Positions 50,380 through 61,470 are shown, counted from the stretch's first letter. The stretch: 64,000 nucleotides of DNA from Rutpela maculata (GCA_936432065.2 OW386293.2:65923965-65987964), one strand, 5' to 3'. Translations and numbers: made by a program. Notes: generated by a model not told the origin, from the letters alone.

Positions 50380-51294
50380 GTTACTGTTTTAATCCTTCTA
50401 GTTTCCTGGTCGTCTTCATGTACGGTTAATGTTTCACTATCTTCCTTATTCGATTGATTATAGGGTAAATTGCATACCAGAATGTCTATTTCCATGTTAC
50501 TAAAGATGCAGAGAAGCATGTTTTTTACCATCCTCCAGTTTAGTTTATCCAGGCCACAACCTAATCGTGGGATTGCTAGTTTCTTAACGTCCCTTTTCTG
50601 TAGGAGAAATTTCATTTTTTGTAAACAGTCCCACAGCGACTTCAGGGTAGGTTTATCCCAAAAACAAGTCTTTTGTGATTAAATGATATACATTCCTTCC
50701 ATTATGCTCGGTTAGTGCCACTTCCCCTTTTGCCAGGGTTTGGTTGATTAGCTGTCTCTTTACACAGAATTTATCTTCCATCGTTTTAGCCACACCTTTT
50801 CCCATTTTTATATCTACCGAAATACAGTGGGCTAGCGGGTAATCTTTTGGCGTATCAAAAATATTCATCGTTTTCTCTTCAATCCTTACTCGTAAGATTT
50901 CCTTTTCATAGTCAGTCTTACACGTTATAAATCTGTGGAAGTCTTTCTCCCTGTTATTTGCGCCTTGATTTCCCATGGATTGCCGAACCTGCTGAGTTAA
51001 GTCGTTACCTTTAGTCACTCTGGTTTCTTCCCTTGTTTCAAAATTTTGTCCATTAGAGTGAATGATTTCTTTGATTGATTGTGTAACTTCTTTATTTTCG
51101 TTACTAGTTACTGGACTGCAAGTCTTTACTGTCTTGCTTGTTTCTGAAGCTGGGATATTCTGTTCTTTACAGTGTTTAGTTAAGCTCGTAGAAATATTTT
51201 TGTGCCATTCCTCGTGATATGCCCTTTTATAGTTGAAGTATCTATCTGGACTATTTTTTGTTTCGTTATGTGGAGTCCCTGTGACATGAACCAT
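50346..51294 (-). pseudogene. macro domain (TARG1/OARD1-like) in gypsy pol
   Basis: The frame follows the protease after one in-frame TGA. Residues 1-142 are a polar linker. From about 50868 it shows DYPLAHCISVDIKMGKGVAK, then KGEVALTEH and NVYHLITKD; after a 1-nt break at about 50630 it continues KPTLKSLWDCLQKM, KLAIPRLGCGLDKLNW and EIDILVCNLPYN (to ~50457). Order, length (about 140 residues) and motifs match the ALC1-like/TARG1 class of macro domains, which remove or bind ADP-ribose. The LITK lysine and the GCGLD aspartate, which form the catalytic pair in TARG1, are both in place. It sits between protease and RT on the same strand as gag-pol, so it was probably translated within the polyprotein. 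Confidence 0.8.
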
Positions 51295-51327
51295 GTTTGT
51301 ATCTATTTTTCTGGTTTCCTCTTCTTT

Positions 51328-51777
51328 TCACAGGAAGACCACTGTCGTTTGGTTATTGGTGCTGAAATATATTTTCCTAGCGTTTAAGGCTATAATCGAT
51401 TTGAATTTATTTAGGAATTCCATTCCTAATATAAGTGGAACCGGCGAGGTTTCAATGACGGTTGCTGAACATGTTAAATTTCCTACCGTGAGGGTAAAGT
51501 TGGCTTCCCCTAAGGTCGGTATTCTATACCCTCCAGCTACCAAAAGGCATTTAGAATAATTCTTTTTAGGAGAATAATGCTTCAGCAACTCTCTCGTTAT
51601 TATATTTTCCTGGGCTCCTGTGTCAAGAAGCGCCTTTGTCTTATAATTATCTATGATTACACTAATTGCTAAAATGTTTTCTTTATTTCTCGTGCCCCCT
51701 TTTTGTGCCAAGACGACGCCGGGGCTTAATTGCGCCGTCCAGTTCCGTTTGGGTATTGGTTCTGATTTTCTCGACAA
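51328..51777 (-). pseudogene. aspartic protease of the macro-domain gypsy
   Basis: TKALLDTGAQENIITRELL (about 51625) is the retropepsin active site; VPLILGMEFLNKF (about 51420) is the second-half ILG-type motif. Ends at a TGA, then the same frame continues into the macro-domain section. It would process the polyprotein. Confidence 0.85.
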
Positions 51778-52890
51778 GTCCCGGCAGAATGCCCGATTCG
51801 GTTACATATGTAACATCTTGGTCTCTCATCATGGTGTCTCGTGTTTGGAATATGGGGGTTGTTGTTGTAATTGTTTCTTTGAGGCTGGTTAGTTTGCCTA
51901 CCATATCCCTGTCTTCCTTTCTCCCTTTTGTCTAGAATGGAAATATTGTTGGGTTTGGTTTTGTACGTTTGTACTATTAAAACGATTGGCATTCCACCCC
52001 TGGAAGTTCCTTACTGGTTGCCTGTAATTATTACTAGCATGGAACTGGTTTGATGGCGTAAATGATTGTCTTCTGTTTGGAGAGTACCTTTGTCCAAAAC
52101 TATTATTGTTTTGATTACCAATTGGCGGGTTTTCGCTGCAGTGGCAGTGGCAGCTAACTGTGTCTTTGTGTCGTCACTCTCAAATTCTTTTTGAAAATCG
52201 TCTTTGATTTCCGCCCATGATTTTGCTCCGTTGTCTTCCACCATTTTGTAGTGTTGGAACCATAAATCTGCGGCCCCCTCTAGGAATGATTCCATGTATG
52301 AGATTTTGCAAGAGTCGTCCCACCTGTTTGCCGCGGCTGTTCTTTCATAGGACTTCATGAAAGGTGTCGCATTGTTTTTGCAGGGGTTGAAGGTTGGGGG
52401 ACATAAAAATTTTGGCGTTGCTGGTGTTCTCGGGTTTGCGAAACTATTAGACAATGTTGCGTCTGCCATGGTTTTTGTTTCTTCTTCTTCGTCCACTTTT
52501 CGTGTCTCCGGTGAAACGTTTGGGGCTTCCTTGTCCTTATCCGCAAGATGGTTTACTTCTGTAAGATTGTTTGCTTGATCCTCCAACTCTTCAGGTTTGA
52601 GATTTGAATTTGTTCCCTTATTGTCCTGCTTGGGAGTGAGGTTCCTCTTCTTCGGCTCAGGGAAGACAAATTTTTCATGCCGACTTTTAGGTGTGTCGGT
52701 GGGTGATCGTGAGACTCTCGGTGATCGAGCAAAGGGATCTTCAACGTCGAATAGCTCCGTGCTACGATGTTGCGGGTTAAATGGCGTTTCCTTTTCTTTT
52801 TTCCCAGTTACTGCTAGCTTTAGAGTAGTTGCCCTTGTTGCAATTCTTCTCTCGTTACTGTGCCCACATAATTTTATATAAGTGTATGTC
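51726..52890 (-). pseudogene. gag of the macro-domain gypsy
   Basis: Open from about 52885 (no clear ATG), with an Asp/Pro-rich N-terminal part (TELFDVEDPFARSPRVS), then MADATLSNSFANPRTPAT, and a gag matrix/capsid block YERTAAANRWDDSCKISYM, FLEGAADLWFQHY and DFQKEFES. A frame change near 52140 is followed by a Gln/Asn-rich part and, in the 51992-51726 frame, the knuckle CYICNRIGHSAGTC. The start may lie in an upstream exon or use a non-ATG start; not resolved. Confidence 0.75.
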
Positions 52891-53110
52891 TGTTCCTATT
52901 ACTGATAAAAATAACTATCAATGTGTATATGTGATAACCTTGACTACTCATTTTGTGCATATACACAGGAATGCATTTAAAAATAGTAAACCAACTACTG
53001 ATTTCCTGCAATTAAATTACTTTTATTTTTAACTAATTTAACCACTATTTCTATTTCTTGAGTATCCTTATTAAAACTGTTAAGTTCAATAGGTAAGCTA
53101 GCTCTTTTAG

Positions 53111-53368
53111 TCATCGTCGTCTCCAAATAACCTTTTGAATTTTAAATGCCACGTCGAATGTTGGCGTCTTTGGACGTGTGGTGGTTGGAGATGGGAAGCT
53201 AAAACAACTAGCCTTGCCTTTTGAGAGAGGGCTACTTGGCCCCAGAGCACGGGGTGTTAATGGCCGACCTGATTTGATAAGCTGCACCTCTACAGGGCTT
53301 AGGGAGCATAACAATAGATCTCTCTTTTCTTGGCGTTCTTTCTTGCCTGGTTTATTTTTACGTGGCAT
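53111..53368 (-). CDS. small basic open frame upstream of gag, function unknown
   Basis: 85 codons with ATG start (MPRKNKPGKKERQEKRD), very basic N-terminus, central LSPVEVQLIKSGRPLTP and a Ser/Pro/Thr-rich C-terminal half. It lies in the leader of the macro-domain gypsy on the same strand, 220 bp before gag. It could be a leader exon of gag or an accessory frame. I recognise no family. Confidence 0.35.
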   Translation of the reverse strand: MPRKNKPGKKERQEKRDLLLCSLSPVEVQLIKSGRPLTPRALGPSSPLSKGKASCFSFPSPTTTRPKTPTFDVAFKIQKVIWRRR

Positions 53369-53504
53369 TTAAGAGAAAAAAATTATGTTATAAATAAAAT
53401 ATATATATAAATAAAATAGTCTAAGTAGTAAGACTACAGGGATTTAAAATAGAAAAGAAAATAATAAGATATGCTGAACGTTATAATTATTTACTAACGA
53501 CCGC

Positions 53505-53815
53505 CACATTAAGACGGCCACAACTAGGGCCACTTGGCCTGCGAGAGGTTTATTAATTATATAATGGTTGCAGCCAAACAACAAAGTCACAAAAAATGAA
53601 TTAAATAACAAATAAAGTTTTCTTACCACAAGCACATGTTAGGAGAAGATGGGTCCCCAGAATGGACTGCCACTGTCCATTCATTCTGAACTATTTATAT
53701 GTTTGAGAAATGTTTAATCAGCATATTCCCTTCATACGTAGTAGAGAGCTCCGAAGCTTATGGCCTGATGTTATTAATTAGTAATTGTAACCCGACACTC
53801 TATATCCTTTGTTAC
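53505..53815 (-). repeat. possible 5' LTR of the macro-domain gypsy (unpaired)
   Basis: The minus strand begins near TGTAACAAAGGATATAGAGT and has a TATAAATAG box at 53691-53700. This is followed by a TTCAGAATG initiator-like site and a hairpin pairing AGAATG..GGAC with GTCC..ATTCT (53650-53685). An AATAAA-like signal follows. There is no matching copy on the left side of the element, so this rests on position and promoter-like motifs. Confidence 0.3.
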
Positions 53816-54012
53816 ATTTTAAATGCTTTTCTACTGTATGTTTTATAGATTGAAAAATAATAAATGGCAATGAATTTAGTTTATTAATTATAGATTTAAA
53901 TTTGGAAATCCTTTAATTTAGGATTTCTATTTTTTGTATTTTATTTATAGGGAATATGCTAATAAGATAATTTTCCAAATTTTCATAGAAAAATAGTTAT
54001 TTATTTTTGACA
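53816..54012. other. AT-rich spacer
   Basis: No gene or repeat seen. Confidence 0.5.
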
Positions 54013-54476
54013 AGTTATAATATGTCAAATTTTCGGAAAAATGTCACTTTTCAGAAAAACGCCAAATTCTCGAAAAAACGTCAAATTTACGAAGAAATTT
54101 CACCTTTCAGAAAAATGTCAAATGTTCGAAAATTGTCAAATTTTCAGAGTAATGTCACTTCAGAAAAATGTCAAATTTTCGAAAAAATGTCGAAATTTGG
54201 GGAAATGTCACTTTTCAGAAAAATGTCAAAAATTCAGAACGTCAATTTTTCGGAAAAATGTCACTTCAGAAAAATGTCAAAAATTCAGAACGTCAAATTT
54301 TCGGAAAAATGTCACTTTTCAGAAAAATGTCAAATTTTCGAAAAAACGTCAAATTTTCGAAGAAATGTCACCTTTCAGAAAAATGTCAAATGTTTGAAAT
54401 TGTCAAATTTTCGTAGTAATGTCACTTCAAAAAAATGTCAAATTTTCGAAAAAATGTCAAATTTTTGGAGATGACA
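54013..54476 (+). repeat. minisatellite of AAAAATGTCAAATTTTCG units, direct copy
   Basis: Units of about 21 bp alternate between AAATGTCACTTTTCAG and AAATGTCAAATTTTCG types. Because 21 is a multiple of three, a frame stays open for 155 codons with a seven-residue repeat of the MSNFRKN kind. An inverted array lies at 56030-56595. Confidence 0.85.
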
Positions 54477-54499
54477 TTTCGAGGTGCCACATCGGTAGG

Positions 54500-54880
54500 G
54501 TAAAATCGAAATATAATCTAGTTATAATTTCATTACAGTCTTATTAATAATATTCAATGACATTTAAAAGTGAAATCGATATATTATCTAATCCTCATCA
54601 GGTCGGTTCGAACGTAAGAGGCACCTTGTATATTGCGGTTTAGAGATTTTATACATTTTCATATTTTTGAGTGCTTAATCAAAAACCTCATTCGCATTTT
54701 GCTCCAAAATTATAATAAAAGATAGTTTATATAAATGATGAGAGTTTACACGTCTCTGACGATCGCCCTGTATAAAAGATATGATCCAGTTTCAACAAGA
54801 AATGTCCTACAATGCTATTTTCAACATGTTCCAATTCTAAATAAAAAAAATCGGCAGCTACTGGAAGCGGCTGGAACCTC
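54500..54880 (+). repeat. dispersed repeat, matched at ~59640-59960
   Basis: Shared blocks: CAGTCTTATTAATAAT, GAGGCACCTTGTATATTGC, TTTTGCTCCAAAATTATAAT, TTTATATAAATGATGAGAG, ATTTCAACAAGAAATGTC-like. Non-coding; class unknown. Confidence 0.6.
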
Positions 54881-56029
54881 CCCACCCGGTGAATCTTTGT
54901 AGCCGAAAAGAGCACTAAACAATATGAACGATCTCATTTTATTATATTTATCTCGATATTTATTAAGTTGAAATATTTTTTTCATATTAAATCAGAAAAA
55001 AAAGTCTTGCGTTCGGTGGGATTTGGGCCTAAGAACTTGAGTGTTAAATTTATAGTCTGCACAACATTAATATTTTATTCAATATTTTAATACAAATATA
55101 TGCTTCATCGGATCCTAGGCCGGGGCCAGCCAGACAACCACGGTGAACACCGCCGAGGCGAGTGTGAGGCTGGACGGGGTAGGTCCGGTTTGGCTTGGAG
55201 AAAAATAGAAAAGTAGCTCTTCTCTTCTGTAGGCAGGCTTAAAAACTAGGTTAAAATTATAATGTGTCCACATGGACCTAAAATTAATATAAAAAAAATA
55301 AACACAATACTATAAAAACGTTCGTAGGCAAGAGTACCTAATAATTTTGATTATTGATACGGGAAACAACTAAACGAAAAAACTTGTTCGTTGGTAATGG
55401 GATGGATGGCAGGGATGGCCATCTTTGGAAAAAAACATATAACTATTGGTGGACAGCTTCCCTGTCAGATGTAGCCAGGGTAGTGTTCATGGTGGATCGT
55501 TTAAGTTTGAGTTGGTATAGTTTGTTTTATCTTTTGGCCTCGACCGATTTTTCACTAAATCGGTCGAGGAAGTGATAGCTGTGAAATTTTTGGTTCCAAT
55601 GTTTCTCTGGGGAATTTGGTTTTTGAAAAATGTTTAGGTTGGTACCAATGTCTTAAATTATTTTTAGGTTATGTAGTATTATTTTTGGTTATGTCGCCGG
55701 AAGAATTTCCGGAGGGATGCCGGAAGTAGCGGAAATAGTTTTTAAAATATAATGTCACTGTCACTTTTAAAGTTTTATTGGAAAAAACTCACCGAAAGCG
55801 TTCCGGTGGGGTTGCTTACACTTGTAGGGCTTGCAAGCGGTTCAGGATGGCCACTCACACCATCCGTGGGCTTTATAAACGTCGAAAAAACTTGTAATCT
55901 CTCGATGCACTTGACACGTCAAAAATACTCAGCATTCAGTCTGCACTCTATAACACACTAGCAGAGAACTTATACCACAGATGGACCCGTAGTATTTTTT
56001 GGGAATTTTCCTTTGAGTCCATTTAATAA
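54881..56029. other. no supported gene; GC-rich patch and short hairpin
   Basis: A GC-rich patch at about 55108-55195 (GGCCGGGGCCAGCCAGACAA) looks like the 5' part of a LINE. A 55540-55572 inverted pair CTCGACCGATTTTTCACTAA with AATCGGTCGAG forms a small hairpin. Short frames (55354-55575, 55752-55961) show no domain. Confidence 0.4.
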
Positions 56030-56595
56030 AATTTGACATTTTTCCGAAAATTTGACATTTTCCTGAATTTTTGACATTTTTCTAAAAAGTGACATTTCTC
56101 CGAAAATTTGACATTTTTTCGAAAATTTGAAATTTTTCTGAAGTGGCATTACTACGAAAATTTGACAACTTCAAACATTTGACATTTTTCTGAAAGGTGA
56201 CATTTCTTCGAAAATTTGACGTTTTTTCGAAAATTTGACATTTTTCTGAAAAGTGACATTTTTCCGAAAATTTGACGTTTTCCTGAATTTTTGACATTTT
56301 TCTGAAGTGACATTTCCCCAAAATGTGACATTTTTTCGAAAATTTGACATTTTTCTGAAGTGACATTACTCTGAAAATTTGACAATTTTCAAACATTTGA
56401 TATTTTTCTGAAAGGTGACATTTCTTCGCAAATTTGACGTTTTTTCGAAAATTTGACGTTTTTCTGAAAAGTGACATTTTTCCGAAAATTTGACATATTT
56501 CTGAAAAGTGACATTTCCTTGAAATTTTAACATTTTTACGAAAATTTGACATTTTTCTGAAAAGTGACATATGTCCGAAAATTTGATATTTCTTG
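56030..56595 (-). repeat. minisatellite, inverted copy of 54013-54476
   Basis: Same 21/42-bp units read on the minus strand, open for 191 codons. With the array at 54013 it forms arms about 1.55 kb apart. Confidence 0.85.
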
Positions 56596-56629
56596 GAAAT
56601 TAAAAAAAAAAAAATTTCGTGACTCGTCT

Positions 56630-57720
56630 TGTAGAAATATTTTTTTGATATCATCATCAGTTCGCCTGTTATAAGAATTTTATGTTTTTATGACGTCATC
56701 AGAACGTAGGTGTATTTTTAATTCACTCGTATTCCATCCATCTACAATATTTCAACCTACGTTTCAAACTTTAATTGGATGTTTCCAATTGTTAAATCGA
56801 TATCTACATCAGTTCGCCCTTTGTAAGAATTTTTCTTATTTGTGATGTCATGTGACGTAGGAGTATTATTAATTCACTTGTATTCCGTCCGTCTACAATA
56901 TTTCCACCCACATTTCAAATTTTAATTGGATGTTTCCAATCGTTAAGTCGATATTTGTACCAGTTCACCTGTTGTAAGAATTTTTTTTCTTTGTGGCGTC
57001 CTGTAAACGTAGGTGTATGTTAATTAACTTTTGTTCCATCCATTTACAATATTTCTACCTACGTTTCAAATTTCAATCCGTTACCTCCAACCGTTAAGTC
57101 GATATTTGTACCAGTTCTTCTGCTGTAAGATTTTTTTCTTATTTGTGATGTCATGTGACCTAGGTGTATTTTTAATTCACTCGTATTTCGTCCATCTACA
57201 ATATTTTCACCTACGTTTCAAACTTTAATTGGATGTTTCCAATAGTTAAGTCGATATCTGCACCAGTTACTAAGAATTTTTCTTATTTGTGACATCATGT
57301 GGACGTAGGTGTATTATTAATTAACTTGTATTCCGCCCGCCCACAATATTTATACACACATTTCAAATTTTAATTGGATGTTTCCAATCGTTAAGTCAAT
57401 ATCTGTACCAATTCGCCTGTTGTAAGAATTTGCCTTATTTGTGACGTCATGTAGATGTAGGTGTATTATTAATTCACTTTTATTCCGTCCATTTACAATA
57501 TTTCCACCTATGTTTCAAATTTCAATTCAATAACTCCAACCGTTAAGTTGATATCTGTACCAGTTCGTCTGTTGTAATAATTTTTCATTTTTGTGACGCC
57601 ATGTGACCTAGGTGTATTATTAATTCACTCGTAATCAGTCCGTCTATAATATTTATACCTACGTTTCAAATTTCAGTTCGATATCTTCAACCGTTCCCGA
57701 GTTATCAGCCGAAATCACTG
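56630..57720. repeat. 151-bp satellite, seven to eight copies
   Basis: An AGTTCGCCTG-type marker recurs at 56659, 56811, 56962, 57113, 57264, 57410 and 57562, spacings of 151-152 bp (one 146). Each unit holds TGACGTCATGTG, TTCACTCGTATTCCGTCC and ACAATATTTCCACCTACGTT. The last unit runs into GAGTTATCAGCCGAAATCAC and an ATCACCCTG end. Confidence 0.9.
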
Positions 57721-58850
57721 AACACCTCTGTCATTATTAGAATATCACCCTGTACATTGCACTGCTTTAAGGACAAAAAACTATAAATTTCACTTGGTGG
57801 AGATTTTAAAAATCATTATCGAATATAATTTGGGCATATGGGAAAATTCGAAATTTTGTTTTGAAACGTATATAGCAGCGAAACCATTAATCCTACAGAC
57901 ATTTTTTGACAAAGCAAATTCGTCATCATTTTATTGTCTCTCTAATAGATCCCTACTATTTTTTTGCCAAAATCAATATTTATCTAGATATTCGCAAGAG
58001 AAGAGAAAAAAACACGTTTCCTTGTAAAATGTAAATTTCCACTTGTTTCGTTCCTAACGTCCTTATTTTTTGTCTTATGTCAAAAAATAAAAAATAATTT
58101 TTTGTAGCATTAAATTCTCTACACATTCGTTAGGGCGTAGTATTTTGGCCTACGGACCGCCGTTTAAGAGTAATGGAGGTTTAAAGAGAAAAATTCGAGA
58201 TTTTAGACGAATTTCAAAAAAGTCTCCACTTTGGCCGACCGTATCTCGGTAATTTTTGGAGCAGCATAAAAATTCAAAAAAAAGACTTTTAGGTAATTCA
58301 ATTCTCTACAATTTCGTTAGGTCAAAGTTTTTTGCCGTAGGAGTCGCCGTTTAGAAGTTACGAACGATTTAATGAAAAAAGTGCATGACACCGTCATGTT
58401 GAAAGGCCCGCCGGACCCAAACGAAAAGTCCCATTAAAATTTCGAGTGCGGCAAAACGTTCCTGACTTTATGTAGTTTTCCTTAGGGAGTTTTTATTTTT
58501 GAGCTATCTCTCACAGTTTCCGAGTTATAGATGAAAAACCGTTTTCAGAGTTTCGGCATCCGAGGGTAAATTTTGGTCGAAAACACATCTAAATTTACTC
58601 GTATTTTAAAAAATACGATACCGCGACGGCCGTACTATGTAGCGATGGAAGAGAAAGTTGATCCGCTCGTAAATTGCATGTCGAAATTCGAAAATTCAGC
58701 GCGGTACGAACGAACAAAAGTGACATTTTTGCAATTGTTCGTTTGACGTTTCTCGATCGCGAATTTGTGTTAGAAGAGTGTCCATCTTCCATCTCGTTCC
58801 GCCGCAAAAATAGAGATAGACAGTCTTTGCGCGTTAATAACTAATTAACC
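57721..58850. repeat. dispersed non-coding repeat, copy 2
   Basis: The 58610-58740 part matches 25250-25380. Within the stretch a TTAAATTCTCTACA..CGTTAGG block occurs twice (58110 and 58300), so it contains an internal duplication. No domain. Confidence 0.5.
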
Positions 58851-59639
58851 GTAGATAATTAGTCGTTCGGAATGCCGCCTTGAGATGTAGAATTTCACTT
58901 TCGTCAGATCAGTACAGTCCCGATTCCGTCAATAGTCTCTAAAAAAAGCCTTTGCGGCTGCAAATTTACAAAGAGTAATGGGTACAGCCCTGTATTATTG
59001 TGGTATACGTTCTCTGACACTGGTCTATCGAACGTTAGGTTAGACTATAAAATTTATCTTACACAAGAAGAGCGTTATTTTGTTTTTTAATTTTTTTCAC
59101 GGAAACCAAATCGAAAAAGTGCAAGTGTGATATATCGTTGAAATCGGAATTTTACTGCTTTTCAATGGTTCAATTACAAATTGTAAGTAATCATAAAATA
59201 AACAACTTGTTGTGCCAAAACGACACTAAACGTAATCCGATCTCAACCAATCAATCAATCAATCAAAACAAATTTATTAGTATTAGGGATTACAATAATG
59301 CGCCTGGGTCAGGATCTCAACCAAAACCTTTTCAGATCTTCTGGAGCACTAAAGAAACCCTCATACAAAGTTTCATCCAAATCCGTTTAGTAGCTTCGCC
59401 GCTATCGTGCTAACATACATACACACACACATACATATACACAGACATTTTTCAAAAACAACTTTTTTGGGTTCCGTAAAGATTTGATGTTATCTCAGTT
59501 TTCGATTTTGGACTAATTGTAGTAACCTCCCACAATTTTATTGTGGGGAGGTTAAAAATATTAAGTCCAACAGAGGTTACTGTATTTAAATAGATATTCG
59601 CATTCGCCAACGTCCAACTACAACTTTTATTTATTATTC
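58851..59639. other. no gene; LINE-like 3' motifs
   Basis: CAAAGTTTCATCCAAATCCG near 59365 and a CATACATACACACACACA run near 59415 resemble the 3' ends of insect retroposons. A hairpin CAACCTCCCAC-type (AACCTCCCACAAT with ATTGTGGGGAGGTT) is at 59525-59556. Confidence 0.4.
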
Positions 59640-60120
59640 ATTCATTCATTCATTTTATTCATATTAGTCTTATTAAAAATTACTTAGACATTTTAAGGTA
59701 AAATTGATATAATCATCTAATCTACTTAAAGTTGGTTCCAATCTAAGAGACACCCTGTATATTGCAATTTAGACATCTTGTACATATTCATATTTTTGTG
59801 TACTTAATCAAGTAATATTTTGCTCTAAAAATATAATAAAATAGTTTATATAAATGATATGAGAGTTTGCACACGGATAGGATTCTGATTTCAATTAAAA
59901 GTATTATACCATGCTATTTTATATAAATATGTTCCAAATTCGACCAAAAAAATCCAACAGGAATTATCGTTTGTAATAGACATTCATTCGAAGTCGGCTG
60001 CAACTCTTATTCATTTCGTAACGGTCTTATTAAAAATGCCTTAATAACATTTTAATGTAAAATAGATATATCATTACTGACTTTATTGGTTTGGTTACTG
60101 ACTTTATTGGTTTGGAAGTA
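59640..60120. repeat. second and partial third copies of the 54500 repeat
   Basis: 59640-59960 follows 54500-54880 in order; a shorter piece repeats at 60020-60080 (GGTCTTATTAAAAATGCC). A 21-bp direct duplication ACTGACTTTATTGGTTTGG ends it at 60075-60117. Confidence 0.55.
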
Positions 60121-60223
60121 TCACATTACATAACTTTACTTCCCGCCCTGTTTCCAGCCACCTAAAATTTGATAACTGTAAAATTTTACAATTAATTATT
60201 TTTTATTTATTTGCTTTCATCAT

Positions 60224-60380
60224 GATTAGAGAATATTATTTAGATATTAAGGAAATCACCACTTACACATTTTTTTATTTATCATGAAATTACCTACTTA
60301 GGGCAACAATATGCAGAAAGTAGATAATTTCATAATAAATAGTAGTGATTTGCTTAATACCTAAATAATATTCTCTAATC
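60224..60380. repeat. foldback hairpin
   Basis: GATTAGAGAATATTATTTAG at the left is complementary to the right end finishing TATTCTCTAATC; the inner arms GAAATCACCAC and ATTTATCATGAAATTA also pair. 157 bp. Confidence 0.75.
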
Positions 60381-60559
60381 TTATAAAATTGTACTTTTAC
60401 CACTAAAAGCTGCATATTATTTTGAATAAAAAAATACTATTTTTTTGTGAATTTTATGTTTAATGGCAAATGAGGAAACAGCAATAAAAAGAATTAACTA
60501 AAGTAGAAAAAACTACTTATTGAAATTAATTGTTAAATTATATTTATTGTAGGCCTTTA
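60381..60559. other. AT-rich spacer
   Basis: Nothing recognised. Confidence 0.4.
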
Positions 60560-60972
60560 TGGATCTTCTCCAAGGAGTTGTCGTTGGTGGAGAGGCTTAA
60601 GTAACTGCGATGATCCCAAGAGCCATGTCGGCGGGAGAAATAGTCTCCTGGTAGGGTCACCCATGCCGGCAAGGTCGAGGGTAAGCGGCGAAAACTAAGG
60701 ACAGCTCAAACCTCAGGATCCACACCGTAAAGGGTGGCTACAGAATCTGGCGTACCCGGGGGTAATCCGAGCTACGGGCGAGTTGTGCCACTCGTCCGAT
60801 TAACACCGTAATTACAGCCCACGCTTCAACGAATTCTGCGAAAAAAAAAATGGCACCAAGGGGTACGTCGCACAGTGAGACCGAATTCATTTCTAGCCGG
60901 ACAAAAGTGCAAAAAACAATTGACGCCAAACAAAACAAAATTTGTCTTAACGTGTTCGTTAGAGGTAGCTAA
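60560..60972 (+). pseudogene. 5' fragment of a LINE with the start of ORF1
   Basis: A GC-rich leader (GGTCACCCATGCCGGCAAGG; CCACACCGTAAAGGGTGGC) precedes a short frame of 40 codons from ATG at 60850 (MAPRGTSHSETEF) to a TAA at 60970. Base composition is unlike its AT-rich neighbours and resembles the 5' part of a LINE at the right edge of the window. The identity rests on leader style only. Confidence 0.4.
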
Positions 60973-61470
60973 GTTTATTGTATACACGACGCATCGCTGG
61001 TAATTAGATTCAGAGTGTAAGGTGCAGTGTAAGTTGCACCTTATTTGCGTACGAAATTTTCGTAATAAGTGGCACCTCTGAACGTTTGATATTATCAACA
61101 TAGCGTAGTTGACTATCGGTTGGTGGGTTGTTTTTTTTTAACAGTAAGGTAAGTGTATGTAGCCTACATTCACATTTAACAAATTAGGATTGTCTATTAA
61201 ATAATAAAGTATAATCAATTGTCGACTAAAAAATTTAGTTATAGTTATGTTAAATATGACCGCAAAAAAAGAGGGGGCGAGGGGATATTTCTCTATTTTA
61301 TTTTTCTTTTCTGCACTGTGGTTACTTAAGATCGCTTAATAGCTGATGTGCCAAGTTGCGCCATAACTAATGTTTTTAAGCATGAAATTTGACACATACC
61401 CGCCCATGTGCTCTATAGATTAAAATAATTATTTTCTTCGTTTAACTCGCCCTAAGACAGACAAATTGCG
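60973..61470. other. no supported gene
   Basis: A small hairpin with AAGGTGCA and TGCACCTT is at 61018-61043. The rest is unremarkable. Confidence 0.4.

Larger units (their letters stand above)
47251..53110 (-). mobile_element. Ty3/gypsy retrotransposon with a captured macro domain
   Basis: Minus-strand order: gag with a CCHC knuckle, protease, macro domain, a beta-rich linker, RT, RNase H, integrase. The element has many frame breaks. No matching pair of LTRs is found; a possible lone 5' LTR lies at 53505-53815. The macro domain between protease and RT is not part of the usual Ty3/gypsy plan. Confidence 0.85.

Noticed and set aside
51653..52881. Plus-strand frames of 60-95 codons over the gypsy gag
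   Set aside because: Shadows of the gag/protease frames on the minus strand.
47119..52968. A 24-bp inverted similarity (GCATCTCTATGTATATGCACA against its inverse near 52946) as terminal repeats of the macro-domain gypsy
   Set aside because: The similarity does not extend beyond about 24 bp and LTRs should be direct, not inverted; treated as chance.
54013..54476. A real gene with MSNFRKN repeats
   Set aside because: The unit is 21 bp, so any frame remains open; two out-of-register frames are open as well. Treated as a minisatellite.
59525..59556. Hairpin AACCTCCCACAAT/ATTGTGGGGAGGTT as a transcription terminator
   Set aside because: Rho-independent terminators do not apply to this eukaryotic sequence; probably a repeat-end hairpin.
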